A stretch of 64,000 bases of DNA from Lacrimispora amygdalina (GCF_900205965.1 NZ_OAOF01000016.1:62001-126000); one strand, 5' to 3'; counted from the stretch's first letter, positions 9,226-18,360 are shown. The notes: generated by a model not told the origin, from the sequence alone. Numbers and translations: made by a program.

Positions 9226-9726
9226 TTATGCTTCCTCCTCCTTTACGCTGAAATCCGTATGCAATATATCCACCGCATTCACCAGACAAAACACCATGAT
9301 AAGCACTCCTGTAACAGGTACTGCTGCATAAATATACCCCATGGGAATCTGCAGGGATGCGGTAGTCTGCATCATCGTAAGCTTTGTTATGGCGCTTCCG
9401 CCATAAACCATTACCACACCGGCAAATACAAATGCCAGTATTTCTATGGAAAATTCCAGATATTTTTTTCCTGTACCAGTAAATTTATCGGCCAGAAACC
9501 CGATCCGCATATGGTCCTTTTTTCCGAATACATAAGCAGAAGCAAACAATGACATCCAGGTGAAGGAATACGTCAGCAACTCTTCTGAAATCGTACTGGG
9601 TCTGTTAAAAAAGTATCTTGTTACAATCTGGTAGGTTCCGATTACCGTCATGGCTGCAAACAAAACAGTAATGACCACTCCAAGAATCTTCATGATCTGG
9701 TCTTTTACCTGATGAATTGCCGACAT
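9226..9726 (-). CDS. dctQ: TRAP transporter small permease (DctQ)
   Basis: A 166-residue protein with four hydrophobic segments, typical of DctQ. The family segment RYFFNRPSTISEELLTYSFTWMSLFASAYV is present in shortened form around residues 37-66. It partners DctM in the inner membrane. It lies between dctP and dctM with no more than a two-base gap on either side, so the three genes form one transcript. Confidence 0.92.
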   Translation of the reverse strand: MSAIHQVKDQIMKILGVVITVLFAAMTVIGTYQIVTRYFFNRPSTISEELLTYSFTWMSLFASAYVFGKKDHMRIGFLADKFTGTGKKYLEFSIEILAFVFAGVVMVYGGSAITKLTMMQTTASLQIPMGYIYAAVPVTGVLIMVFCLVNAVDILHTDFSVKEEEA

Positions 9727-9727
9727 C

Positions 9728-10750
9728 TTATTGTCCTCCCTTTAATTTTTGATTTTCTTCCTGAATGTGTTGATATAAATCTCTGATTTTTGGATTGTCA
9801 CTGAGCATTTTTTCATGAAGCGGCAGAACCATTTTCTTAAAGGCATCTACGTCAACATCAATGAATTCCACACCCATCTCATTCTTGGCCTTTTCTTTGG
9901 CAGCCTCAATACTCTTGTCCCATTCAGCAAGCTCTACTTCTGTAGAACGTCTGGCCGCCTCTTTAAAAACTTCATACTCCTCTGGGCTTAAGCTGTTTAA
10001 GAATTTCAAATTACCAACCAGCATATCCGGTACCATCTGATGTTTATTATATGAGTAATATTTCGCCACTTCGCCATGCTTGTTATTGGTAAGAGCCAGC
10101 TCATTATTTTCCGCTCCATCTATGACTCCCTGCTGAATAGCAGTATACACTTCTCCAAATCCCATGGGAGCTGCTGCCGCGCCAAAGGACTGCACCATTG
10201 CTACACTGGCAGGACTTTGCTGCACACGGATTTTCTTTCCCTTTAAATCTTCAGGTGTACGAATGGGTGTCTTGGCATAAAAATTTCTGGTCCCTGCATT
10301 GTACCAGGTGACAACACGAAATCCCGCGTCGTCGGTAGACTGATAAATATTCTGCATATAGTCCGTATCTTCCATAACTGAGCGGTAAACCTCTTCGGAG
10401 TCAAATAAATAAGGCATACTGAATATTTCATATACATCCGCAAAGGTTTCTAAATTAGCTGTACCTGCAACTACAAAATCAATGGCTCCTGTCTGTGTAA
10501 GTTCAATTGCTTTCTGGGCTGAGCCAAGTATCTCGTTGGGAAATATCTGTACCTCATACTTATCTCCCAGCTGTTCCTCTACATACTGCTTAAATGCAAG
10601 AAGACCTAAATGCTCCGGGTGCGTCTCTGCCTGAGCGTGTGAGATCCGGATGATCCTTTTCCCTGAAGTTGCCATACTGCAGCCATTTAGTCCTGCTGCC
10701 AAGGCAGCCGCCAGAATGCCCGCTGCCAGTCTCTTTAAGAATTTCTTCAT
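9728..10750 (-). CDS. dctP: TRAP transporter substrate-binding lipoprotein (DctP)
   Basis: A 340-residue extracytoplasmic binding protein. The lipoprotein signal ends in the lipobox LNGC near residue 24. The mature part shows the DctP pattern: AQAETHPEHLGLLAFKQYVEE, then TQTGAIDFVV, then GFGEVYTAIQQGVIDGAENNE. It captures the substrate outside the cell and delivers it to DctQM. It is the first gene of the dctPQM operon, separated from the upstream two-component genes by an intrinsic terminator. Confidence 0.94.
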   Translation of the reverse strand: MKKFLKRLAAGILAAALAAGLNGCSMATSGKRIIRISHAQAETHPEHLGLLAFKQYVEEQLGDKYEVQIFPNEILGSAQKAIELTQTGAIDFVVAGTANLETFADVYEIFSMPYLFDSEEVYRSVMEDTDYMQNIYQSTDDAGFRVVTWYNAGTRNFYAKTPIRTPEDLKGKKIRVQQSPASVAMVQSFGAAAAPMGFGEVYTAIQQGVIDGAENNELALTNNKHGEVAKYYSYNKHQMVPDMLVGNLKFLNSLSPEEYEVFKEAARRSTEVELAEWDKSIEAAKEKAKNEMGVEFIDVDVDAFKKMVLPLHEKMLSDNPKIRDLYQHIQEENQKLKGGQ

Positions 10751-10792
10751 ACAATTCCTTTCCTTCCATCTGTTTTTAAGATGTAATACGAC

Positions 10793-10839
10793 AAAAAAAA
10801 TAAGCCCTAAGTTATCTGATTGAGCGAATCAGCAAGGGC
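10793..10839 (-). terminator. Terminator between the response regulator and dctP
   Basis: Branched hairpin: outer stem GCCCT / AGGGC enclosing CTGATT / AATCAG. On the minus strand it is followed by a run of eight T. It separates the two-component transcript from dctPQM, so the transporter needs its own promoter at about 10751-10792 or relies on readthrough. Confidence 0.75.
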
Positions 10840-10970
10840 CATTGCCTGCCTGAATACTTTCTCAATTATATAACCTGAAGCTTTTTTTTGTACCGTAGAG
10901 GATTGTCTTCCAGGAAGAATATTTTAACATCCTCCCTGGAGCTTTCGACAATTTGCATAATTTTATATAT

Positions 10971-11744
10971 TTATTTTTGTGCATTCTGACCATCGCGAAA
11001 TTCAGAAGGAAGCATTCCGGTGATTCGTCTAAATACCTTGGCAAAATAATTGGAATCCAAATATCCCACCTGTATACTCACATCCTTTACACTGGCGTTT
11101 TTATTCATAAGCAGCTTTTTCGCCTCGCCGATTCTGACCTTTGTCAGATAAGTAGTGAAATTCTGATCAAAACACTGCTTGAACAGTTTACAGAAATACG
11201 CATCGGAATAGTGAAGCATCCGGGCCGCATCCTGCATGGAAATTTCTTTCATGTAATTATTCTTTATATATTCCAGGATCCTCGCTGCTACTTCACTTTT
11301 AGCATCTCCATCTTCTGATTCATGGAGTTCTGAATCGGGTTCATGAGGATCCTGACCAGCATTTGAACCAATATCTGCGAGGCGCATGGCTTCTTCCATG
11401 ACAGAAAGCAGTTCCTCTTCTTCACAGGGTTTTAAAAGATAATCCAGAGCCCGTATGACAATTGCTCTCTTCGCATAGGAAAATTCATCATATGCAGTTA
11501 AAAAGATAATGACACAATCCCTGCTTAAACTCCTGATTCGTTCTGCAGCCTCCACACCGTTTAGTTCCGGCATGGCTATATCCAGAATGGCGATCTGGCA
11601 CTTTTCCCTCTCAAAAACAGCAATTGCATCTGCTCCGTCAGCAGCCTCACTGATTGTGATACTGTCACCAAAATGTCTGTTAAGTCTTCTTGCCAGCGCC
11701 ATTCGTTCGATCTGCTCATCATCTGCCAGTAATATACGATACAT
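10971..11744 (-). CDS. Response regulator with AraC-type DNA-binding domain
   Basis: A 257-residue YesN-type regulator. The receiver domain (1-120) has the acidic pair DDE at 8-10, phospho-acceptor D55 in ILDIAMPELNG, T83 and K105. The C-terminal part (155-257) has two helix-turn-helix motifs, MQDAARMLHYSDAYFCKLFKQ and VKDVSIQVGYLDSNYFAKVF. It is preceded by its cognate kinase gene, and lies upstream of a TRAP operon it probably controls; that target is inference from position. Confidence 0.93.
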   Translation of the reverse strand: MYRILLADDEQIERMALARRLNRHFGDSITISEAADGADAIAVFEREKCQIAILDIAMPELNGVEAAERIRSLSRDCVIIFLTAYDEFSYAKRAIVIRALDYLLKPCEEEELLSVMEEAMRLADIGSNAGQDPHEPDSELHESEDGDAKSEVAARILEYIKNNYMKEISMQDAARMLHYSDAYFCKLFKQCFDQNFTTYLTKVRIGEAKKLLMNKNASVKDVSIQVGYLDSNYFAKVFRRITGMLPSEFRDGQNAQK

Positions 11745-11756
11745 GTATCTGCCTCC

Positions 11757-13220
11757 TTACGAATTCTTTCGGTAGTCCGGGGTAAAGGAAAGCTGTACAG
11801 CAGTTCCTTTACAGGGACTGCTGAATATGGATACCTCCCCATCCTCATACATCCCATGGACTCTCCGGTAAATGTTTCCCACACCGATCCCTGTTTTCGT
11901 TTCATTTCCCTCTCTTAATGAGCTGCGGATTTCTTCCAGAGTTTCTTTACTGATTCCGTCTCCCGTATCAGCCACGGATATTACCAGCTTTCCTTCCTTC
12001 AGCCAGGATCGGATAAGAATCCTTCCTCCCCTGCTTCGTTTGGAAAGTCCATGTATAACTGCATTTTCCACAAGTGGCTGCAAGGAAAAGGAGGGAATCA
12101 GTATGTCAAGAGTCTGGGGACTGCAGTCTGTCATATACTGGAAGCGCTGTCCAAAACGCATCTGCTGCAGATACATATAATCCTGGACAACTTTTAATTC
12201 CCGCTCCAGAGGCATTACGGAATCCGTTGACTTCAGGTTATAACGGAAAAGACTGCTGAGCGCAGAGATCATTTTCTCTGTTACTCTGGCTTCCTCAATC
12301 TGTGCCATGCTGGATATCATGTTTAGGGTATTAAAAAGAAAATGGGGATTAATCTGGTTTTTAAGCATCTGCAGACGAACCTCATCCAACTGCTTTTCCA
12401 TCTCATGCTTTTCCGTTAATGCACGAATGTAACCACGAGTTGAAGATTTCATGGAAGAAAAAGCCCGTACCAGTCCGGCTATTTCATCGTCTCCTTCTTT
12501 CTTCACATCTTCACCGGAAAAATCATTTTTCCCGATCCGTGCAGAATCCTCAGCCAGTTCCACCACAGGACGTATAATGCTGCGGTTAATCGACCGGTTT
12601 AGAAGCTTAACCAAAAGCAGGGAAACAGCTCCCCAGATTATACTGACCAGCGGGATAATCACCAACAGATAGCGGTTGCTTTCATAGCTTTCATTCCCCT
12701 GTTTTACTGTCATCTGCTCCAACTGTCCTGCATGAGTAGTTAAATACCCCTGTACTCTGTATATCGTATATAATTTTTCCGTATAATCCGGATCCTGCTT
12801 AGTCAGTTTATGAAATGCTTCCCGGTATCTGGAATAGCTTTCGTACATATTCCGGATCGACCATACCTTTGCATACTGATACCGCCCTGTTTTCTTATAA
12901 TCATAAGGAAGCTGGTCAACAGCCCGCTTTGTGTCCCGGCAGGCCTTACGGTATGCATCACGGCTGTCTTCCGTTTCATCTCTAATATAAGAAGCAAACG
13001 AATTCTTTTCATTCTCCATCGCTGACCAGAATGCCAGACTCTGGGAATTGTTTCTTAATACGGAGCTGAATCCTCTCATACCAAACCCAGCCACCATAAA
13101 GTTAGCTAATATCGATAATATTACAACAGCAGCTCCGCTGGCTGTAATATAATTCACTTTTTTCTGAAGGGAAAGTGTACCCCAGAACCGATGCAGCCCG
13201 CTGTTTTTCTTTTCTTCCAT
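11757..13220 (-). CDS. Sensor histidine kinase, YesM/LytS type
   Basis: A 487-residue membrane kinase. Hydrophobic segments at about 29-48 and 183-206 flank an extracellular domain of roughly 135 residues, followed by HAMP (about 207-262). The His_kinase core has QINPHFLFNTLN with phospho-acceptor H293, the N-box VENAVIHGL, and G-boxes DTGDGIS and GIGVGNIYRR. The extracellular part is helical and charged, resembling a four-helix-bundle ligand sensor. It probably reports the TRAP substrate or a related compound to the downstream regulator. Confidence 0.93.
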   Translation of the reverse strand: MEEKKNSGLHRFWGTLSLQKKVNYITASGAAVVILSILANFMVAGFGMRGFSSVLRNNSQSLAFWSAMENEKNSFASYIRDETEDSRDAYRKACRDTKRAVDQLPYDYKKTGRYQYAKVWSIRNMYESYSRYREAFHKLTKQDPDYTEKLYTIYRVQGYLTTHAGQLEQMTVKQGNESYESNRYLLVIIPLVSIIWGAVSLLLVKLLNRSINRSIIRPVVELAEDSARIGKNDFSGEDVKKEGDDEIAGLVRAFSSMKSSTRGYIRALTEKHEMEKQLDEVRLQMLKNQINPHFLFNTLNMISSMAQIEEARVTEKMISALSSLFRYNLKSTDSVMPLERELKVVQDYMYLQQMRFGQRFQYMTDCSPQTLDILIPSFSLQPLVENAVIHGLSKRSRGGRILIRSWLKEGKLVISVADTGDGISKETLEEIRSSLREGNETKTGIGVGNIYRRVHGMYEDGEVSIFSSPCKGTAVQLSFTPDYRKNS

Positions 13221-13445
13221 TCCATTTTACCTTTCAAACGTGTGATTCACGGTAATTGGCGTTTTAAATCAGAGTATATCAGTTCTCATCTTGTTTTTCA
13301 AGCGTCTTTCCTGATCCTGCTGTTTCTTTTAACTTTTTCATAACCAGGAATCCGGTTTTCTGTTTTAGTAAAAAGGATTACTAAGAACCACCATACATTT
13401 CATCACACGTTAGCTGCAAAATATGTTGAACTGGGTATGCCTCCA

Positions 13446-13488
13446 CAAAAAAACACCCCACATGCGACGCCTTTGCCGCACATGGGGT
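13446..13488 (-). terminator. Terminator downstream of the 170-aa hypothetical gene
   Basis: Stem CACCCCACATGCG / CGCACATGGGGT with two internal mismatches, followed on the minus strand by seven T. It faces the histidine kinase gene and insulates it from upstream transcription. Confidence 0.75.
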
Positions 13489-13575
13489 ATTAAAAAGGGG
13501 AGGATAAGTATTCACTTATCTTTGGTATAATTTTATTATCACCCATTCAATTGTTTTTATTCACATAAAAAATAT

Positions 13576-14088
13576 TTATTTATGAATTTCGGACAATTTC
13601 TTCTTTAATCCCTCCAGATAAACCATATCCAGTCTGCGTTTTGCTCTCAGCGGCTTGGCATCTTCCTCTTTCAGCCGCTCATCCATCGCTGCAATCCGCT
13701 TTTCACATTCTTTGATCTGCTCGGTCAGCATAGATCTGCTGGGTTTTTTCATAATCACCGGCAAGTCAAGTGTTCTGGTAAGAAAACGGGAAACAGCTTC
13801 CTCTGTCTTCGTCTCATTATCATAAAGCCGTTTATAAAAATCGCAGACTGCCAGATAAAGATTCTCATAAGACTTTAAATCTTCACCGCCAGCTCCGGAA
13901 ACCACAATTGTTCCATCCTGAATAAAAAAACTGATTCTGTCCTTATCTTCTTTCTCCAGGCTGTATTTGCTTTCATCTATTTTATCCAGCTTTAATCCTT
14001 CCGTGATCAGATCAAATACATACCACTTCAGTTCACTCGTTACCAGACCGTTTAACGATTCCAGCCCGATCTCTTCCTCATGCTCCAT
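13576..14088 (-). CDS. Hypothetical protein, 170 aa
   Basis: No family recognised. The protein is soluble and strongly charged. The first 60 residues are acidic (MEHEEEIGLESLNGLVTSEL and onward), a middle section has SFFIQDGTIVVSGAGGEDL, and residues 115-170 form a probable coiled coil with MLTEQIKECEKRIAAMDERL. I chose the ATG at 14086-14088 because AAAGGGAG sits about eight bases upstream. It is a single-gene unit with its own terminator, lying beyond the stop of a Csp subtilase. Confidence 0.55.
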   Translation of the reverse strand: MEHEEEIGLESLNGLVTSELKWYVFDLITEGLKLDKIDESKYSLEKEDKDRISFFIQDGTIVVSGAGGEDLKSYENLYLAVCDFYKRLYDNETKTEEAVSRFLTRTLDLPVIMKKPSRSMLTEQIKECEKRIAAMDERLKEEDAKPLRAKRRLDMVYLEGLKKKLSEIHK

Positions 14089-14212
14089 CTCGTATCTCCC
14101 TTTCCATTTACTGTTCACTTTCGTACCGTTATTATACAGGAACCTTTCCCACAGCTCAACCACTATTTCTAAAAATACAGTCTGAATCTTCCTGAATCAT
14201 AGGATGTCCCAA

Positions 14213-15892
14213 TTAAATATTGGTAAGACGTTCAAAAAGAGTATTAATATTAATTTGCCCATATCCCCATACATTATTTGGATATGTATTGGTCGGATTA
14301 CGTGTTGCTCCTCTTATCAACAGCCGGTTCACATCAATGCCTGCTATGGTTGTATAGTTTCCTCTTGGAACTGCCCATTCAAAAACCATAGCTTCAATCC
14401 CGGTTGCCTGTGCAGCTGCACATCCGCTTCCGGTTATGGTGCCATACTGATTTCCCGGGACAGCGCAGACCAGTTGATATCCCGGTGCTGCAATATCCGG
14501 TTTTATAAATCCGGTTCTTGTATACCCTCTGCCGGACTCCGGCAATATGCTGTCGTTTTCCGCATTGTATGCAGTCACCGCCAGCGGGTGGGTGGAGGTA
14601 CCAGGAGCTGTAATGGTTGTATCCGGATTGGAATTTAAGAAAAAGGTGTCTTTACTAATCAAATCACCAGACGGAAGCCAGGAATGAAAAGCGAAGGCCT
14701 CATTTTCCAGATTCTGCACTTTAATAGTCCAGATACCCGGGATCGGATTCTGAAAGCGGATCAGAATCAGCTGATCACCTGTTTCTTCTTCAAAAATATA
14801 ATTATTGATATATACAACGCTATCGTTTAACACGAAAGAAAATCTTCTGCATTCACCAAGGGAAGGATATACCTGTCCGGTTGTTTCTCTGTTTGGTACC
14901 GTAATTTCAATAGAGAATCTTGCAGGCGCAAATGGCCATATTTCCATGGAAAACAGCTTATCGTTTTCTCCCACTCTCATCTCAAATTCGTTCACAAAAG
15001 GTTCTGTTGAAGTATTATTATAATAGTGCCTTCGCTTATTCGCTTCATTTCCCGCTGAAATCACGACCCCGGTCAGGGGCTGTTCTGCGAAAAAATTGGT
15101 AATATAGCTGGTCGCACCCCTGCCATCATGGCTGGACTGATTCGTTCCCATGGCGATACAGATGACGATCGGACGATTCAGCTTGCGGGCAAGCGCTATA
15201 ACATAACTGATACCTATAATTAAATCTGATTCCTGATAGCATTCAGCATCTTCCGGAACAAAGAAGATCCGTTTCAGCGAATTTTTTGCGGGTTTCAGTT
15301 TTACAACCACCAGATCTGATTCTGGTACAACACCACTGAATGACTGAGCCGGATTGGACTTTCCTGCTATGATACTGGCAATTGCAGTACCATGTCCATT
15401 GGTATCTACAGAAGGAACGATGGATAAAGGATCTTCCGAGCGCAGTGCCACATTAATGTGCTCTCTTGTATATTCAGTCCCATAGGTAAATCCTGCTGGC
15501 GGGTTACCGCTTTGAATGGTTTGATCCCATAAGGAGAGAATCCTGGTTGTTCCATCGTTGTATAAAAAAGCCTGATGCTGATAATCAATACCGGTATCAA
15601 TAACAGCTACCAATACCCCCCGTCCAAACAAAGCAAGATAGGGAGTTCTCTGAACTGTTCCTATTCCTGATTTTTCAAGGCTGATTACAGAGCTTAGCGT
15701 CAGCACAGAGGGAAATGCATTATAAGGATAGGTGCCTAGAATACAGGGATCCGGTGGCATACTTGGGATCGGGATATGAGCCAGCGAATGTCTTAAATTC
15801 ATGTACGTAATATTATCTCCTGTGTCATAAGCAGATCTCATCACATTGCTGATAATGAGATCATAATAATTTTCATCCAGTATTTTTTGCAT
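14213..15892 (-). CDS. Csp-family subtilisin-like protein lacking the catalytic serine (pseudoprotease)
   Basis: A 559-residue S8-fold protein with no signal peptide. It has an N-terminal prodomain-like region (1-90), then subtilase motifs with Asp99 (VIDTGID), His167 (DTNGHGTA) and oxyanion Asn282 (SAGNEA). About 130 residues follow that correspond to the jelly-roll insert of Csp germination proteases. The serine motif reads TGSGCAAAQ, placing Gly490 where the paralogue at 16037 has Ser489 in TGTSASAAQ. It is therefore probably proteolytically inactive, like CspC and the CspA domain of C. difficile. The ATG at 15890-15892 follows a GGGAGG. Divergent from the active paralogue; the two start regions share one 144-bp intergenic space. 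Confidence 0.88.
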   Translation of the reverse strand: MQKILDENYYDLIISNVMRSAYDTGDNITYMNLRHSLAHIPIPSMPPDPCILGTYPYNAFPSVLTLSSVISLEKSGIGTVQRTPYLALFGRGVLVAVIDTGIDYQHQAFLYNDGTTRILSLWDQTIQSGNPPAGFTYGTEYTREHINVALRSEDPLSIVPSVDTNGHGTAIASIIAGKSNPAQSFSGVVPESDLVVVKLKPAKNSLKRIFFVPEDAECYQESDLIIGISYVIALARKLNRPIVICIAMGTNQSSHDGRGATSYITNFFAEQPLTGVVISAGNEANKRRHYYNNTSTEPFVNEFEMRVGENDKLFSMEIWPFAPARFSIEITVPNRETTGQVYPSLGECRRFSFVLNDSVVYINNYIFEEETGDQLILIRFQNPIPGIWTIKVQNLENEAFAFHSWLPSGDLISKDTFFLNSNPDTTITAPGTSTHPLAVTAYNAENDSILPESGRGYTRTGFIKPDIAAPGYQLVCAVPGNQYGTITGSGCAAAQATGIEAMVFEWAVPRGNYTTIAGIDVNRLLIRGATRNPTNTYPNNVWGYGQININTLFERLTNI

Positions 15893-15922
15893 AAGCAGGC
15901 CTCCCTGTCTATCACTTATGGT

Positions 15923-15942
15923 ACATATGATATATCTTATGC
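15923..15942 (-). promoter_or_regulatory. Shared upstream element of the csp genes (copy A)
   Basis: Minus-strand sequence GCATAAGATATATCATATGT begins 50 bases before the start codon of the gene at 14213-15892. It closely matches elements before the other two csp paralogues. It may contain a sporulation sigma-factor -10/-35 region or an activator site; the exact role is not resolved. Confidence 0.5.
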
Positions 15943-15986
15943 AAAATGGCACTTAATATGAGATCATTCATAATAGAAAAAATGAT

Positions 15987-16006
15987 GCATAAAATATAGC
16001 ATATGC
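15987..16006 (+). promoter_or_regulatory. Shared upstream element of the csp genes (copy B)
   Basis: GCATAAAATATAGCATATGC begins 50 bases before the start codon at 16037. It differs from copy A at only three of 20 positions, and the distance to the start codon is identical. Confidence 0.5.
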
Positions 16007-16036
16007 CTGGAGTGATGAAATAAAGGAGATCAGATA

Positions 16037-17716
16037 ATGTTAAAAATACTGGACAACGATTATTATGATATGATAATTAATAATTTCATGGTTCCCAACT
16101 TCGGCTCCGGTGACAATCTCACTCTGCTAAACGGCAATTTCTCTCTGCTTCATGTCTCGCAAAAAAACAAAGATCTCTGTGACCTGGGGCGAAATCCCTA
16201 CCATTATTTTCCTTCCCTTTATACGCTCACCTCTGTTATCGGGAAACATCTCTCCCCCCCTTTTTATACTGTCCAGCAAAATCCCGATTTCATCTTATCC
16301 GGACAGGGAATTATCGTAGGAATTGTGGATACAGGAATTGACTATCAGCATCCGGCTTTCTTTAACAGGGATAAAACAACTAAGATTTTATCAATCTGGG
16401 ACCAGACCATTCAAAATGGTCCCCCACCCCAGGGATTTACATTTGGTACGGAATATACAAAAGCAGCCATCAATGGTGCTTTAAACTCAACAGAAGCCTT
16501 ATTGTATGTACCAACGACGGATACCATTGGACACGGAACTGCCGTGGCAAGCATTATAGCCGGAAGTCAGAATGATGATCCGCCATTTCGGGGAATTATC
16601 CCAAATGCCGATATAGCAGTGGTCAAACTGAAAGAAGCCAAAGAAAACTTAAAAATGCTTTTTTCCGTACCAAATGACAGGCTGTGTTACCAGGAAAGTG
16701 ACATTGTTCTTGGAATTCGTTATCTGACAATTCTTGCACAAAGACTGAAGAGGCCCCTTGTTATATGTCTGGCAATCGGGAGCAGTCAGGGAGGTCATGA
16801 CGGCAAAGGTGTTTTAGCCAGATATATTGATGACTTGGTACAACTGCCAAAAATCGGAATCGTCACCTCTGCCGGGAATGAAGGAAATAACGGCAGACAC
16901 CATTTTGGATCTGTGGTTTCGTTTCCATATACAAGTAATTTTCAGCTAAATGTGGGCCAAGGAGAAAATAAATTCGCCATGGAACTGTGGACGGCCGCCC
17001 CAGGACTGCTTTCTATTGAAGTCACTGCTCCAAACATGGAAAAGATTCCCAGAACAGATCCAACCTTTATTAATTGCACAAAATATCAGCTCAACTCCGG
17101 TCAAAGCACCGTCTGGATCAACAATATAGGATTTGAACAGCAAAGCGGGGAACAGCTGATACTTCTGCGTTTTGAAAATCCACTTCCGGGATCCTGGTAT
17201 TTTTATGTCAAAAGCACAGAAAACGAACGCTTCACTTATAATGTCTGGCTTCCTTCCGGAGACTTGATTTCTGATAACACATTTTTTCTAGATCCTGATC
17301 CTGATACTACTATCACAGCACCTGGCAACACCCAAAATGTGTTCACAGTTACTGCCTATGACCAGCAGACCGGAAATATCCTGAATGAGTCTGGCAGGGG
17401 ATTTACAAAAAGCGGACTGATAAAGCCTGACGTAGCTGCTCCTGGTTATAACATCACGTGTGCAATCCCAGGAGGACAGTACGGAACTTTAACTGGAACC
17501 AGTGCTTCTGCCGCGCAGGCTGCCGGTGCAATGGCTATGCTGTTTGAATGGACTCAGGGTAAAGGAAATCTCACTTCAGTTACCGGAGAACAGGCAAACA
17601 GGATGCTGATCCGCAATGCACAGCGCAGCCCGTCTTACCATTATCCCAATCAAATCTGGGGTTATGGAATTCTGGATATTTACAGGCTTTTAGAACGGCT
17701 CTATACTAATTTATAA
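16037..17716 (+). CDS. Csp-family subtilisin-like serine protease (intact triad)
   Basis: A 559-residue S8 protease with all catalytic residues in place: Asp98 (IVDTGIDYQHP), His166 (DTIGHGTAVAS), Asn281 (SAGNEGN) and Ser489 (TGTSASAAQAAG). The absence of a signal peptide, the roughly 90-residue N-terminal region and the jelly-roll-sized insert between Asn281 and Ser489 all fit Csp germination proteases. In Clostridium spores these activate the cortex hydrolase pro-SleC. No sleC lies in this window. ATG at 16037 is preceded by AAAGGAG. It is divergent from a pseudoprotease paralogue and ends at a strong terminator. Confidence 0.9.
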   Translation: MLKILDNDYYDMIINNFMVPNFGSGDNLTLLNGNFSLLHVSQKNKDLCDLGRNPYHYFPSLYTLTSVIGKHLSPPFYTVQQNPDFILSGQGIIVGIVDTGIDYQHPAFFNRDKTTKILSIWDQTIQNGPPPQGFTFGTEYTKAAINGALNSTEALLYVPTTDTIGHGTAVASIIAGSQNDDPPFRGIIPNADIAVVKLKEAKENLKMLFSVPNDRLCYQESDIVLGIRYLTILAQRLKRPLVICLAIGSSQGGHDGKGVLARYIDDLVQLPKIGIVTSAGNEGNNGRHHFGSVVSFPYTSNFQLNVGQGENKFAMELWTAAPGLLSIEVTAPNMEKIPRTDPTFINCTKYQLNSGQSTVWINNIGFEQQSGEQLILLRFENPLPGSWYFYVKSTENERFTYNVWLPSGDLISDNTFFLDPDPDTTITAPGNTQNVFTVTAYDQQTGNILNESGRGFTKSGLIKPDVAAPGYNITCAIPGGQYGTLTGTSASAAQAAGAMAMLFEWTQGKGNLTSVTGEQANRMLIRNAQRSPSYHYPNQIWGYGILDIYRLLERLYTNL

Positions 17717-17742
17717 GTCTGGTACATATACAGTATAGAATT

Positions 17743-17789
17743 AAAAAGAGAAAGGTGATTTTCCTTCAGGGAATCACCTTTCTCTTTTT
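17743..17789. terminator. Bidirectional terminator between the Csp protease and mscL
   Basis: Perfect 18-base stem AAAAAGAGAAAGGTGATT with its complement, and an 11-base loop. Both ends carry A/T tracts, so it can serve the two convergent genes. Its last bases overlap the mscL stop codon. Confidence 0.9.
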
Positions 17790-18273
17790 AAGATGTCTGA
17801 TTTTTCGAATCCAGCTGGCTGGTACAATGGGGACATCGTTTTGCCTTTGGATGGATGGGCTGGTAACAATATGGACACTTTTTGTCCTCTGTTATGGAAG
17901 TCGTCTGTGATTGTTTCTTCCCGTTCACAACATTGATTGCTTTTATTATAATAAATATTACAACGGCCATGATCAGAAAATTAATCACGGCGGTAATAAA
18001 GGAACCATAGGCAAATACAGGTCCCAGTGCCCGGGCATCCGAAAGAGTCTGAACCAAAGAACCTTGGGGAGCCTTATAAAGGAGCAAAAACTGGTTGGAA
18101 AAATCCACCCCTCCTGTGATCACCCCAATCAGGGGAGAGATGACATCCTTAACCAGGGAACTCACTATTCCCTGAAATGACGCGCCTATAATAACGCCGA
18201 CTGCCAGATCGACTACATTTCCCCGGAGTACAAATTCCTTAAATTCTGTAACAATCCCCTTTTTCTTACTCAT
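17788..18273 (-). CDS. mscL: Large-conductance mechanosensitive channel MscL with C-terminal zinc ribbon
   Basis: A 161-residue protein. Residues 1-125 are a standard MscL: cytoplasmic N-terminus, the TM1 pore helix in VVDLAVGVIIGASFQGIVSS, periplasmic loop, and TM2 in FLIMAVVIFIIIKAIN. The channel opens on hypo-osmotic shock. Beyond the usual end, the protein adds KKCPYC, then 11 residues, then CPHC, a four-cysteine zinc ribbon. I chose the ATG at 18271-18273, which has AGAGGA upstream. It is convergent with the Csp protease. Confidence 0.94.
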   Translation of the reverse strand: MSKKKGIVTEFKEFVLRGNVVDLAVGVIIGASFQGIVSSLVKDVISPLIGVITGGVDFSNQFLLLYKAPQGSLVQTLSDARALGPVFAYGSFITAVINFLIMAVVIFIIIKAINVVNGKKQSQTTSITEDKKCPYCYQPIHPKAKRCPHCTSQLDSKNQTS

Positions 18274-18360
18274 CGTATCATTCCTCTTTCCTTTCAGCCT
18301 CACATTCCATGGTTTCTGTATCATAGGATTGGTGAAACCCTGCAAGAATATACCCAAATA

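Noticed and set aside
8831..9331. Plus-strand open frame of 166 codons
   Set aside because: Antisense to dctM and dctQ, which have clear family motifs and operon spacing.
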